NCBI RefSeq assembly: GCF_003837805.1
Contig: NZ_RQIT01000001.1
Span: 806,001-870,000, forward strand
DNA length: 64,000 bases
Direction of reading: 5' to 3'
DNA from: Bradyrhizobium sp. RP6
GTDB lineage: Bacteria; Pseudomonadota; Alphaproteobacteria; Rhizobiales; Xanthobacteraceae
Numbering within the stretch: position 1 is the first letter of the stretch; the number at the start of each line of letters is the position of its first letter. The notes beneath the pieces are model-generated. The model ran no database searches. It worked only from the letters and a program-made list of their open reading frames with translations, and had not been told where the DNA came from. This document shows, in pieces, positions 18,543 to 32,596 of this stretch. The translations under genes and the position numbers were made by a program.

Positions 18543-19106
18543 ATGAGGATGACGATGGGACGGGCGATCGCCGGGGTGGCAGCGCTGGCGATGGCGGGGA
18601 TGGCTCTGACGGCCGCCTTTGAGCCGGTCTGGGCTCACGGGCCGACGCGGCAGAAAGTGCGGGAATCCATCGAGATCAACGCTGCGCCGGCCAAAGTATG
18701 GGCGGCGATCGGCAATTTCCAGGACATGAGCTGGCTTCCACCCGTCACCAAGACCACGGGCGATAAGGGCAACGAGATCGGCGCGACGCGGACGCTGACC
18801 CTGACGGGCGGCGCGACGGTCGAGGAGGAGCTCTACAAATACGAGCCCGACATGCAGAGCTATTCGTACCGGATCACCAAGGTCGACGTGAAGGTGCTGC
18901 CGGTTACCAATTATTCCTCGACGTTGACGGTGTCGCCCGCGCCGGACGGCAAGGCGAAGCTGGAATGGGCCGGCGCGTTCTATCGCGGCTATCCCAACAA
19001 CGATCCGCCGCCGGAACTGAGCGACGAGGCCGCCAGGACTGCGGTGAGCGCGCTGTACAAAGCCGGGCTCGAGGCGCTCAAGAAGAAGATCGAGAGCGGT
19101 AGCTGA
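18543..19106 (+). CDS. Secreted SRPBCC (polyketide cyclase-like) protein
   Basis: A 187-residue protein preceded by GAGGAAACGAC. The signal peptide ends near PVWAHG; the mature part has the START/SRPBCC fold opening VRESIEINAAPAKVWAAIGN, followed by GATRTLTLTGGATVEEELY. These proteins bind hydrophobic ligands. The YVTN gene starts 2 bp after its stop, so they form an operon. In related bacteria this pair lies near PQQ-alcohol dehydrogenase genes, which would suit a periplasmic role, but none is in view. Confidence 0.85.
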   Translation: MRMTMGRAIAGVAALAMAGMALTAAFEPVWAHGPTRQKVRESIEINAAPAKVWAAIGNFQDMSWLPPVTKTTGDKGNEIGATRTLTLTGGATVEEELYKYEPDMQSYSYRITKVDVKVLPVTNYSSTLTVSPAPDGKAKLEWAGAFYRGYPNNDPPPELSDEAARTAVSALYKAGLEALKKKIESGS

Positions 19107-19108
19107 TC

Positions 19109-20062
19109 GTGCGGGCGCTGGTCCTGGCGGCGCTCGCCGCCAGCCTTTGTCATGCGAGCCTCGGCAGCGCAGCCGGCGAGGAGGCGTTCGTCACCAACCA
19201 GCTCAGCGACGATCTGACGGTGGTGGACCTCGCTGGCGCGCGCAGCGTTGCGACCATCCCGATCGGCGGTAAGCCGGCCGGCATCGCCGTCAGCGCCGAC
19301 GGGCGCTTTGCCTATGTCACGAGCCCCGATGCAAAGGCGGTGACCGTGGTGGACGCAGCCACGCGGCAGGTCGCCGGCCGTGTCGAGGTCGGCGGCGGGC
19401 CGCTCGGCATTGCCGTGACGCCGGACGGCAAGACGGTCTTTGTCGCCGACTGGTACGCCGCCGCGGTGCGGGTGATCGATCCGGCCTTGCGCAGCGTTGT
19501 CGCCAGCATCGCGGTCGGCGCCTCGCCATCGGGTCTTGCGGTGACGCCCGACGGCAAGCTGCTGCTCTCGGCCGACCGCGACGACGACAGTGTCTCGGTA
19601 GTGGACACCGCGACGCGCCAGCGCAGGGCGATCATCAAGGTCGGCACGCGACCGTTCGGCGTGACCATCGATGCCGATGGCAAACGCGCCTACACCGCCA
19701 ATGTCGGGTCCGACGACGTCTCGGTGATCGATATTGCAGACGGCCGCGAGATCGGCCGCGTGCCGGTCGGCATGCGCCCCTATGCCGTGGCGCTGACGCA
19801 AGGGCGCGGCTTTGTTACGGACCAATATGCTGGCACCGTCAGCGTGTTCGACCTGGCGAGCCTGAAGCCGATCAAGCGCATCCATGTCGGCGATTATCCC
19901 GAGGGTATCGCGGCGACCGCCGACGGCAAGCGCGTCATCGTCGCCTGCTGGGAGAGCAACACGCTCGGTATCATCGACGCGGCCGAGCTCAAAGTGATTG
20001 GCGAGATCAAGACCGGCGATGGCCCGCGCGCGTTCGGGGCGTTCTTGCGCAGGGGGGAGTAG
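19109..20062 (+). CDS. YVTN beta-propeller protein (YncE-like)
   Basis: A 317-residue protein with a GTG start at 19109, 2 bp after the SRPBCC stop. The signal peptide (VLAALAASLCHASLGSAAG) is followed by about seven blades of the YVTN type: KPAGIAVSADGRFAYVTS, GPLGIAVTPDGKTVFVAD, SPSGLAVTPDGKLLLSAD, RPFGVTIDADGKRAYTAN. It should be a periplasmic beta-propeller that binds a protein or small ligand. No catalytic residues are evident. Confidence 0.9.
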   Translation: MRALVLAALAASLCHASLGSAAGEEAFVTNQLSDDLTVVDLAGARSVATIPIGGKPAGIAVSADGRFAYVTSPDAKAVTVVDAATRQVAGRVEVGGGPLGIAVTPDGKTVFVADWYAAAVRVIDPALRSVVASIAVGASPSGLAVTPDGKLLLSADRDDDSVSVVDTATRQRRAIIKVGTRPFGVTIDADGKRAYTANVGSDDVSVIDIADGREIGRVPVGMRPYAVALTQGRGFVTDQYAGTVSVFDLASLKPIKRIHVGDYPEGIAATADGKRVIVACWESNTLGIIDAAELKVIGEIKTGDGPRAFGAFLRRGE

Positions 20063-20110
20063 GGCCGTAGCGGGGATGCTTTCCCGGATTACGCTGGCGC
20101 TCCATCCGGG

Positions 20111-20794
20111 CTACGGCACCGGCGAAAACATCGACGCAATCTCGTCCATCCTCTCGAACACATGATCGGGCCCCAGCGCACGCAGTGCCGCCGGCGCCGC
20201 ATAACCCCAGCACACCGCGCCGCAGGCGATTCCGACAGCCCGCGCCGCCTCGATGTCGCGGACCTCGTCGCCGATCGAAATGACCTTGCCGGGCTCGAGA
20301 CCCGCGCGCCAGATGACTCGGCGGAATTTCGCGGCCTTGCCGAACAGCGACGCAGAGCAATCGAAATGCGCGAACAACGCCGCGGAAGGCCCAAGCTTCT
20401 CGCGCGCATTGGCCTCGCTGTCGGAGGTCACCAGCGCCAGCTGGACGCCGTTCTCGGCCATCGTCCGCAGCATCGTCTCGACGCCCGCGAACAGCGGAAT
20501 CTCGGCTGCCGCCTCCGCCTTCAACCGCCGTGCATGCCGCGTTATCACCGGCAGCTTCCACAAAGGCACCTCGAGCCGGGCGAGGATCTCGCGGCTCGAG
20601 GCGTGCCGCAGCTCTTCAATCTCCCCATCCGCGACGCGACGAAAATCAAAGCGGTCGGCGACATCGTTGATGGTGCGCAGGAACCAGGGAAAGCTGTCGG
20701 CCAGCGTGCCGTCCAGATCGAAGATGACGAGGGCGTAGGGTAGGGCTCTCGAGCCGACTGGAGCAGGATGTGCTACGCGCCTACACCTAGTCAT
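20111..20794 (-). CDS. HAD-superfamily hydrolase
   Basis: A 227-residue protein with the HAD catalytic motif VIFDLDGTLADSF, motif II LALVTSDSEAN, and motif III/IV KVISIGDEVRDIEAARAVG. It resembles phosphoglycolate-phosphatase-like phosphatases. No alternative start codon lies between the ATG at 20794 and motif I, so the first ~19 residues are kept; they overlap the end of the upstream PIN-toxin gene by 8 bp. Substrate unknown. Confidence 0.85.
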   Translation of the reverse strand: MTRCRRVAHPAPVGSRALPYALVIFDLDGTLADSFPWFLRTINDVADRFDFRRVADGEIEELRHASSREILARLEVPLWKLPVITRHARRLKAEAAAEIPLFAGVETMLRTMAENGVQLALVTSDSEANAREKLGPSAALFAHFDCSASLFGKAAKFRRVIWRAGLEPGKVISIGDEVRDIEAARAVGIACGAVCWGYAAPAALRALGPDHVFERMDEIASMFSPVP

Positions 20795-21551
20795 AGTTCA
20801 TTCGACGGCCGGGTTGATTTGGCACGGCCTCATTGACGTCCAGATAGACGTTGTCGACGCAGCGCTGTACGGCACGATGATAGCTCCCGCCGCGCCATTC
20901 TCCTTCGCGAACTACAACATCGCTAACCTGCGCCACCGTCAGGCAGCGCCATTCACCGCCGGCCGGCAACTTAGATCGGCTTGCGCCGCCAAACTGAAAG
21001 ACCAGTGCCCTTTCCTGTCCATTGGTATGCCCGAGGATGTGAGGACACACCTCGCGACGAACGCCATTGTAGTTCAGAGAAACGGGCAGGCGCCTCAATA
21101 TCGCTTGCGCGAGCGTCTCGTAGGCTGCGCTGTGGCTCGATCGAACGATCTCGAAGGCCCTGTCACGGGCCCGGCCGTAACGGTAGATGGAGAAATCTTC
21201 GTCGAAGCTCGCTGCTCGTGTAATCCCAAGTCGCTCCATCACAGCGAAGCTTGTTCGGTCTACTAGTGAAAAATCCTGATCTCGGAACGAAACCCCGATG
21301 GCCCAAGCCGCCTCCAAATCGGCGCTAATGACCGGCTCTAGGCGCACGGCGCTGTTGCGAATACGATCCCAGAACGTCTCGGCAACATTTCGGTCAAATC
21401 GGCTCCTAAGCAAAAGCCAAGTCTCGGCGAGAACATGATCGGTCATCACCGGATCGGGAAAGCTTTGGAGGATTGCCTTGGCTACAGCGTTATTACGATC
21501 GCGCTTCGCGACGGCTGCAAACCAAACAGAAGTGTCGACAAAGACACTCAA
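20787..21551 (-). CDS. PIN-domain toxin with C-terminal WYL-like domain
   Basis: A 254-residue protein. Residues 1-135 are a VapC-type PIN RNase: Asp6 in VFVDTSVW, Glu43 in HVLAETW, Asp98 in FSLVDRTSF and Asp117 near FDEDF supply the acidic site, and the domain ends RYGRARDRAFEIV as complete VapC toxins do. About 110 more residues follow in frame, resembling a WYL-type ligand domain (LRRLPVSLNYNGVRREVCPH, then GEWRCLTVAQVSDVVV). The ATG overlaps the antitoxin stop by 4 bp, a normal toxin-antitoxin arrangement. The fusion is unusual; the C-terminal domain assignment is by pattern only. Confidence 0.8.
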   Translation of the reverse strand: MSVFVDTSVWFAAVAKRDRNNAVAKAILQSFPDPVMTDHVLAETWLLLRSRFDRNVAETFWDRIRNSAVRLEPVISADLEAAWAIGVSFRDQDFSLVDRTSFAVMERLGITRAASFDEDFSIYRYGRARDRAFEIVRSSHSAAYETLAQAILRRLPVSLNYNGVRREVCPHILGHTNGQERALVFQFGGASRSKLPAGGEWRCLTVAQVSDVVVREGEWRGGSYHRAVQRCVDNVYLDVNEAVPNQPGRRMNYD

Positions 21552-21844
21552 CGCCGTCGAGACTTGAGTTTGAGCTTTGTGGTCTTTCGCCCTCGTCCAG
21601 ACGAATGCGTATCTAATATCGCTTCTGCGATCATTTCGTCTTTACGACTTGCTATGTCCGTTTCTTCACCGTCGTCTGCAAGATCGAAAACCGTAGAGAT
21701 ATCCAGCTTCCTTTCCGCTTCGCCGAGATCGTTGATTACAAGCCGCCTCACATATTCGGCGAACGATATCTTTTGCTCAGCGGCCTTGGCTTGTGCTCGC
21801 CGCCGAGTTTCGGGATCCAGCGTGACTTGCGTTCTGGCGCTCAT
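21548..21844 (-). CDS. Ribbon-helix-helix antitoxin
   Basis: A 98-residue protein. The N-terminus ARTQVTLDPETRRRAQAKA then ISFAEYVRRLVINDL fits a ribbon-helix-helix DNA-binding fold; the acidic middle (DLADDGEETDIA) and basic tail would wrap the toxin. It is encoded first and overlaps the PIN toxin by 4 bp. It should neutralise the toxin and autoregulate the operon. The short upstream gap (21845-21930) would hold the promoter. Confidence 0.85.
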   Translation of the reverse strand: MSARTQVTLDPETRRRAQAKAAEQKISFAEYVRRLVINDLGEAERKLDISTVFDLADDGEETDIASRKDEMIAEAILDTHSSGRGRKTTKLKLKSRRR

Positions 21845-21930
21845 GGGTTGCTCCTGGCCGACGCTACACCATCATGCCATCATACCCCCCGATTGGCAAT
21901 ACTCATGAGGTGGCCGCTGGTCCCGCGCGT

Positions 21931-22210
21931 CACTCCGCCGCCTGAGTCGTGCTCGCCCGCTTCGGTTTCCTGCCTTCTTCAGCACCGCTTCCAAATTTGC
22001 CCGCTTGGCGGCCATTTCGCGATGTCCTCCGCTTCGAGGCCGAGGTCGATGACTTAGTCGGCGGTCTCCATGCCTTCGAGATTGTGCTCACGACCGCAGT
22101 TGCCCTGAGCGACCAACTCATGCAGCACCTCTGGGCGCTTTTTGACGTCGTGAAAGCGCGGCCGATCGTCGGCTGGTCCAGGTGTGAGCATGCGGCGTGA
22201 CGCGCCTAGA
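21931..22210 (-). pseudogene. Degenerate copy of the uvrA 3' end
   Basis: This stretch aligns base by base with the 3' terminal ~270 bp of the intact uvrA at 22929, same strand, at about 75% identity by eye with small indels. Shared phrases include GCAGCACCTC and TTGACGTCGTG. Fragments of UvrA appear in different frames: [18 protein letters not shown] matches [18 protein letters not shown], and a terminal EGRKPKRAS...QAAE matches EKARKPKRR...EAAE. Stops and frameshifts break it. It is a remnant of a partial uvrA duplication, separated from the real gene by dinB. The upstream (right) limit is approximate. Confidence 0.85.
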
Positions 22211-22282
22211 CCAGATCGAGTCGGCTGAGGATTGCGCGCGTCGAAATATGCAGGTCTCGTCGAGGTCGAAGACGTTACTCCG

Positions 22283-22846
22283 TTAGGATTTCCAAACGGT
22301 CTCCTCGGTCCAGCCGAGTTCGGCGAATTCGGCGGCTCGCAGCGGCGCTTCGCCTTCCGCGAAGAACTCGTCAAGCTGTGGCGGTACGACCCTTGTTTCG
22401 GACAGCATGGCATGCGCCTGCCCGCGATGATGGATCTGGTGCTGAAACAGATGCATGAGCAGCCGGTCGCAGCGCTCGGTTTGAACGCTCGTATCGCGGT
22501 TGATCCGGACGAAGGCGTCGAGCCGTTCAATTGTCAGCGCATCGCAGATCGCAATCAGGCGGTTGTCCATTGCGGCCTGGGCAGCTTTGAGCTGGGCTAA
22601 CGAGGGGTACGGCACCTCGTTCTTCCAGGCTGCCGGTCCGAGCCAGCCCCCTTCAAGCGCATCGATGTAGAAGAAGTCGATGATGTAGATGTGGTTCAGC
22701 GTACGCTGCAGGCTTGGAAAGAAGCCGGTGCGGTGGGCTTCGAATTCAGACTGGGATAGCGCAGCGCAGGCGGCGAGCAGGCGATGGTTCGCCCAAGCGT
22801 TGTTGTGGGCGAAGGCGCGGTAGGTTTGGACGAGTCCAGCGGACAT
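22283..22846 (-). CDS. DinB-family metal-dependent protein
   Basis: A 187-residue protein starting MSAGLVQTYRAFAHNNAWAN. It fits the DinB/YfiT four-helix family: NHRLLAACAALS, TLNHIYIIDFFY with the first metal-ligand His, and HLFQHQIHHRGQAHAML with two more His. Members are thiol-transferase or hydrolase-like enzymes, mostly of unknown substrate. It lies between the uvrA fragment and uvrA, 83 bp upstream of the uvrA stop. I see no SOS box before it. Confidence 0.87.
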   Translation of the reverse strand: MSAGLVQTYRAFAHNNAWANHRLLAACAALSQSEFEAHRTGFFPSLQRTLNHIYIIDFFYIDALEGGWLGPAAWKNEVPYPSLAQLKAAQAAMDNRLIAICDALTIERLDAFVRINRDTSVQTERCDRLLMHLFQHQIHHRGQAHAMLSETRVVPPQLDEFFAEGEAPLRAAEFAELGWTEETVWKS

Positions 22847-22928
22847 GTCGGTTCTTTCCCGATCGAATCGTGGCCGATTACGCTCCGCTAATCCGCCCTG
22901 CAGCGCTGTGGCTTCGATGCAGCGCAAT

Positions 22929-25937
<3,009 letters not shown>

Positions 25938-26010
25938 AGACGCGCGATCGCGCCAATGTTGAAGGCGCGCTTCGCCCGGAACCGGGATCGGCGCCGATGG
26001 GTATGGCAGC

Positions 26011-26025
26011 GAACGTAGGAAGAAC
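26011..26025 (-). promoter_or_regulatory. LexA SOS box upstream of uvrA
   Basis: GTTC-N7-GTTC on the minus strand (GTTCTTCCTACGTTC), a perfect match to the alphaproteobacterial LexA consensus, 74 bp before the uvrA start. Confidence 0.85.
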
Positions 26026-26134
26026 GGCGGCGGATTTCCAGTGGGACTTGCGAATCGTCAACGGATTGTTGGCGCACTGGCGGCATCTGGCAGCAGAGGG
26101 AGCGGGCGGAACTGCGCAGAGCGAGCCGTCAAAC

Positions 26135-26162
26135 AAAAAGGCCGGCGCGGGCGCCGGCCTTT
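26135..26162 (-). terminator. Terminator of outer-membrane protein gene
   Basis: A 12-bp stem AAAGGCCGGCGC/GCGCCGGCCTTT with a 2-base loop followed on the minus strand by T-rich sequence, 65 bp past the stop at 26227. Confidence 0.85.
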
Positions 26163-26186
26163 CGTGACGATGTGACGTCGGTCGCG

Positions 26187-26235
26187 ATCAGTACTTCAGA
26201 TCAGTACTTCAGATCAGTACTTCAGATCAGTACTT
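26187..26235. repeat. 13-bp tandem repeat spanning a stop codon
   Basis: ATCAGTACTTCAG is repeated three times and followed by a 10-base partial copy. The first unit read from the minus-strand gene contains its last codons AAG TAC and the TGA stop, and each further unit repeats codon-stop sequence, so slippage would not extend the protein far. Confidence 0.9.
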
Positions 26236-26925
26236 GGCAACGACCGGGGCGCCGAAATGATAGTTCACGCCGACCTGGACGGTGTGGAAGTTGATCGTGC
26301 CAGACGCCAGCGGAACGCCGAGATTGGAGAAGTAGTTCTCGCTGCCGAAGCTGCGATAGAGGTACTCGCCCTTGACCGACCACTGCGGCGCGAAGAACGC
26401 TTCGACGCCGGCGCCGACGGTCCAGCCGGAGTGCCACTTGCTGTCGGAGACGCTCACGCCCAGCGCGCTGACGGTGACCTTGTTGTCGATCCAGGCGTAA
26501 CCACCGGTGCCGTACAGCAAGACGTTGTTGACGGCCCAGCCGATGCGGCCGCGCACGGTGCCCATGGCGTCGGTCTTCGAACTCAGCGTCGCGGTGGCAA
26601 CGCCGAAGCCGGGGACAACGGTCGCGCCGGTAACCGAAGCGCTGACGTCAGCCCAGGCGCCGTCGGCCTCGAGGCCGAACACGACGTTGCCGGTCTGCCA
26701 GTTGTAGCCAGCGGTACCGCCGACGAAGCCGCCCTGCATCTTCGGATCGGTCGAGGATTCTTCCCAAGCGCCGCCGCCGACGACACCCAGATAGAAGCCG
26801 GTCCAGTTGTAAACAGCGGCCGGAGCGATCGGAGCCTTGGTGTAAGGGCGGGCCGCAAGATCGGCGGCCGAGGCCGGAGCGGCGAGAGCGAACAAACAGG
26901 CCGAAGCCAACAAAACCTTCTTCAT
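26227..26925 (-). CDS. Outer-membrane beta-barrel protein (Omp25/RopB-like)
   Basis: A 232-residue protein with a signal peptide (MKKVLLASACLFALAAPASA) and the rhizobial Omp25-like start AADLAARPYTKAP, NWTGFYLGVVGGGAWE. Beta strands continue with GGTAGYNWQTGNVVFGLE and GRIGWAVNNVLLYGTGGYAW, and it ends in an aromatic residue (VVAKY), as outer-membrane barrels do. It is an 8-strand OmpA-like barrel without a peptidoglycan domain. A paralogue is the next gene upstream, and both sit between uvrA and ssb. Confidence 0.92.
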   Translation of the reverse strand: MKKVLLASACLFALAAPASAADLAARPYTKAPIAPAAVYNWTGFYLGVVGGGAWEESSTDPKMQGGFVGGTAGYNWQTGNVVFGLEADGAWADVSASVTGATVVPGFGVATATLSSKTDAMGTVRGRIGWAVNNVLLYGTGGYAWIDNKVTVSALGVSVSDSKWHSGWTVGAGVEAFFAPQWSVKGEYLYRSFGSENYFSNLGVPLASGTINFHTVQVGVNYHFGAPVVAKY

Positions 26926-27113
26926 CTTTAATAAATCCCAGTCCCAGTTTCTGTTGTTGCCTTCCGTGACCGGAAGGCAGCGGACTCAACGGCCCAACTG
27001 AGGCTGTGCTTACACCAACAAAGCCGCAAGTTGTGTCTCCGAAAAGCCACAACGGCGCAAAACGTAATGGTTACTGACTCGTTTCCCGGCGACCAGTTCG
27101 CGCCCAAAAACAG

Positions 27114-27138
27114 AAAGGCCGGCGCGAGGCCGGCCTTT
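27114..27138 (-). terminator. Terminator of second Omp25-like gene
   Basis: A 10-bp stem AAAGGCCGGC/GCCGGCCTTT with a 5-base loop 25 bp after the stop at 27163; the A-run on the plus strand becomes a T-run in the transcript. Confidence 0.8.
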
Positions 27139-27162
27139 GATCTCCAACAATATCGCGAGATA

Positions 27163-27930
27163 TCAGTACCTTGCGATCAACGGGCCACCCCAGCGATAGT
27201 TCACCCGGATGAGACCGATATCGACGTCCTGGCCGATGCGATTGGAGGCAGTGAAAGCACCGAGCGGAGCCCCGGCGAAATTGCCGGATCCGGTGAAGTC
27301 GATCGTGCGGTGGCCGAGGAAGATGTGATCGTACTCGAAGCCGACCGACCAGTTCGGCGCGAATCCGAACTCCACGCCAACGCCCACCGTGCCGCCCCAA
27401 CGGGTCTCGTTGGCCCGGTCAAACTCGAGGCCGGTCGCCACATCGTAGGTCCGATAGCGATCACCGACGACGGCGGCGCCGCCCTTCACATAGAGCAACA
27501 CATTGTTCCAGGCGTAACCGATCTGCCCGGTGATCAAACCGAATGAGTCGATTCTGGACTGGTTGCGAAGGCCGGACACCGCGCTGATGTTGTCGCCGGT
27601 AAAGTCGGCCCAGTTGCCTTGGCCTTCGAAGCCGAACACCCAGTTCGTCGACTGCCAGCGGTAGCCGACCTGGCCACCGACGGTGCCGCCGGTCGCATTG
27701 TGACAGCCCTCGCCGACCAGAACGCCGGTCGCCGGGGTCACGAAATCCCAGCACTTGCGGCTTGTGCCACCACCGCCGTTGATGCCGATATAGAAGCCGC
27801 TCCAGTCGTAAATGGCGGCAATAGGCGCCGGAGCCTTGGTGTACGGACGGGCGGCAAGATCCGCCGCGCTTGCGGGAGCCGCCAGCCCCAACGCCATTGC
27901 ACTGATTGCAGTAAAAAGAATCTTATTCAT
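27163..27930 (-). CDS. Outer-membrane beta-barrel protein (Omp25-like), paralogue
   Basis: A 255-residue protein starting MNKILFTAISAMALGLAA after GGGGAGA. After the signal peptide, AADLAARPYTKAPAP repeats the start of its neighbour exactly, followed by YDWSGFYIGINGGGG, GGQVGYRWQSTNWVFGFE and GQIGYAWNNVLLYVKGG. It ends LIARY. Two cysteines (KCWDF and EGCHN) could form a disulfide in an extracellular loop. Tandem paralogues with different loops suggest surface variation. Confidence 0.92.
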   Translation of the reverse strand: MNKILFTAISAMALGLAAPASAADLAARPYTKAPAPIAAIYDWSGFYIGINGGGGTSRKCWDFVTPATGVLVGEGCHNATGGTVGGQVGYRWQSTNWVFGFEGQGNWADFTGDNISAVSGLRNQSRIDSFGLITGQIGYAWNNVLLYVKGGAAVVGDRYRTYDVATGLEFDRANETRWGGTVGVGVEFGFAPNWSVGFEYDHIFLGHRTIDFTGSGNFAGAPLGAFTASNRIGQDVDIGLIRVNYRWGGPLIARY

Positions 27931-28135
27931 TGCAGTCTCCCCAGTTTCGCCCGCTTCTCGAAGTCCCCGAAGCGGGCAGATCAGGCGCGACGCCCATATG
28001 AACTTATTCCAAGGCAATCATAGCCAAAGAAACGGGCAAAATCCGTCTCCGAAATGCCACAGTCGCCGACCGATTGAATTGGCTGCAACTTAATGAACGT
28101 TAAGCGGTTTTCGCCCTTCCCGGGAAACCGAGAAA

Positions 28136-28150
28136 GTTCCGTCCAGGTTC
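28136..28150 (+). promoter_or_regulatory. LexA SOS box upstream of ssb
   Basis: GTTCCGTCCAGGTTC is a perfect GTTC-N7-GTTC alphaproteobacterial LexA site, 224 bp before the ssb start. The distance is long, so a promoter well upstream of the gene must be assumed. It lies in the 443-bp gap between the second Omp gene and ssb, which has no other visible feature. Confidence 0.7.
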
Positions 28151-28373
28151 CCTTTTCAGCCGCCGTGTGGCCAGCTGCCGTCCCTGTGGTTTCGGCGCGA
28201 AGAACAAATCTGGAACGGAGCCGAGCGGAATGCTATATGTGGGGATAACCTGGGGGGCGGCGGGCTGATCGGTGCCCGCAAGCGTATAGGGTCGCCTCAA
28301 CAGGGCGCGGAGGAACGCGGGCAGCGGGATTCGCCCTTTTGAAATCTAGTGGCATTCGGAGTGGAGAGCGGCG

Positions 28374-28868
28374 ATGGCGGGAAGCGTCAACAAGGTCATT
28401 CTGGTTGGAAATCTCGGCAAGGATCCTGAAATCCGCCGCACCCAGGACGGGCGACCGATCGCGAATTTGAGCATCGCCACCTCGGAGACATGGCGTGACA
28501 AGGCGACCGGCGAGCGCAAGGAAAAGACCGAGTGGCATCGTGTCGTGATCTTCAATGAAGGGCTCTGCAAGGTTGCCGAACAGTACCTGAAGAAGGGCGC
28601 GAAGGTTTACATTGAGGGCGCCCTGCAGACCCGCAAATGGACCGACCAGAGCGGCGTCGAGAAGTACTCGACCGAGGTCGTGCTCCAGGGCTTCAACTCG
28701 ACGCTGACAATGCTCGACGGCCGCGGCGGCGGCGGGGGAGGCGGCAGCTTCGGCGACGAGCCGGGCGGCGATTTCGGCTCCTCCGGTCCCGTCAGCAGCG
28801 CGCCGCGCCGTCCCGTTGCCGCCGGCGGCGGCCGCAACAGCGACATGGACGACGATATCCCGTTCTGA
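28374..28868 (+). CDS. ssb: Single-stranded DNA-binding protein
   Basis: A 164-residue protein. The OB-fold core is complete ([56 protein letters not shown]), followed by a glycine-rich flexible linker and the acidic tip DMDDDIPF that recruits replication and repair proteins. A GGAGAG ribosome site precedes the ATG. An SOS box lies upstream. In many alphaproteobacteria ssb directly neighbours uvrA; here two outer-membrane protein genes lie between. Confidence 0.98.
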   Translation: MAGSVNKVILVGNLGKDPEIRRTQDGRPIANLSIATSETWRDKATGERKEKTEWHRVVIFNEGLCKVAEQYLKKGAKVYIEGALQTRKWTDQSGVEKYSTEVVLQGFNSTLTMLDGRGGGGGGGSFGDEPGGDFGSSGPVSSAPRRPVAAGGGRNSDMDDDIPF

Positions 28869-29254
28869 AGACGCGGATCGCGCTACGAAGACGCGCCGAG
28901 CGAACGGAGCTTGGCGTGTCATGTCAGCAATTCTGCCTAGTCGACGGGACGGGCTCGGGTTTTCCGGGCCCGCTTCATGTTCGGCTTGAATTTAGACTCG
29001 TCCGGCATTGAGGCGATGGCGCACCGCAGCTCTTGACCGCTGCGAACGGGCTGGGGTGCGCGCCGGGCAGCGCGGTTTTCGAAGTGCTCGACGTGGTTTC
29101 ACGAAGCCATTCCAGGGTATCGGAGATGCGTTGCCCGGAGCCGTAAGTATCTGGAAGAATAAGCGGAAAAAGCGCTTCTCGACACCCCGCGAGGGTAGTT
29201 ATCCGACCCTCGATACGCTATATGATTCCTAGATAAACCTCACCGGATTTCCCC
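28869..29254. other. Intergenic region before gyrA
   Basis: No gene recognised. An imperfect GC hairpin near 28945-28972 may terminate ssb. The gyrA promoter should lie in the right part; TATCCGACCC and TACGCTATATGATT near 29200 are possible elements but not convincing. Confidence 0.3.
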
Positions 29255-31987
<2,733 letters not shown>

Positions 31988-32069
31988 CGTTCAGGCACGT
32001 AGCGCCGAATGCGCTGCGCTCGATCCGGGCTACGAACCGCCTAGCTGGCACGAAATCGTCAGGCCGCGG

Positions 32070-32327
32070 CTACGGGGTGCGGTCGGCGGTGACCAGGCGC
32101 GCCTCACGGACATTGGTCTTCGTGCCGGCGGTGCGCAGGCAGGAGGCCTCGAAGTTCGGCCAAGCCTGCTGCGAGCAGTCCTTTCCGATGTTGCGGATGT
32201 CGAGCCGGTCGCTCTTGGCCAACGGCTGCGGCACGCTGGCTTCTACGGTGGGGGCAAAGCCGGGCAGGAGAGTGAGGGCTGCGGCAACACATGCAGAGAG
32301 TGCGATCGCTGAAAGGGTCTTGATCAT
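32070..32327 (-). CDS. Small secreted protein
   Basis: An 85-residue protein starting MIKTLSAIALSACVAAALT after AGGGGA; the signal peptide probably ends near VEA. The mature part carries KSDRLDIRNIGKDCSQQAWP and FEASCLR, a two-cysteine pattern I know from small Bradyrhizobium exported proteins of unknown function. Longer in-frame upstream sequence lacks coding character. Confidence 0.75.
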   Translation of the reverse strand: MIKTLSAIALSACVAAALTLLPGFAPTVEASVPQPLAKSDRLDIRNIGKDCSQQAWPNFEASCLRTAGTKTNVREARLVTADRTP

Positions 32328-32596
32328 TGACGGTCCCCTGTGATGCGGCCGCTCACGCGCGGTGTGCGGCCCGTCATTCGTTGACCGGATGAGTAACCAT
32401 GGCCAGTTTCCGGACGTCTTCGCCGATGCGGGAAATGGTTTCGTTCTCGCTCCGTTTTGTTTCGTGGCTGCCCGGGGACGAAACAAACCAGCCATGACCG
32501 ACACGTCCGGCGAGACATTTCCGGGTGACGTACCAGGAAGCGGGCAAGGAACCCGTCCGGCTTGCCGGGCCGGGCCGGGCGCGGTAGGAGGAAGCC

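Noticed and set aside
17569..18543. Small genes in the 1-kb gap before the SRPBCC gene
   Set aside because: All frames are Arg/Pro/Ala/Cys-rich without ribosome sites or recognisable domains; the sequence looks like a dispersed repeat.
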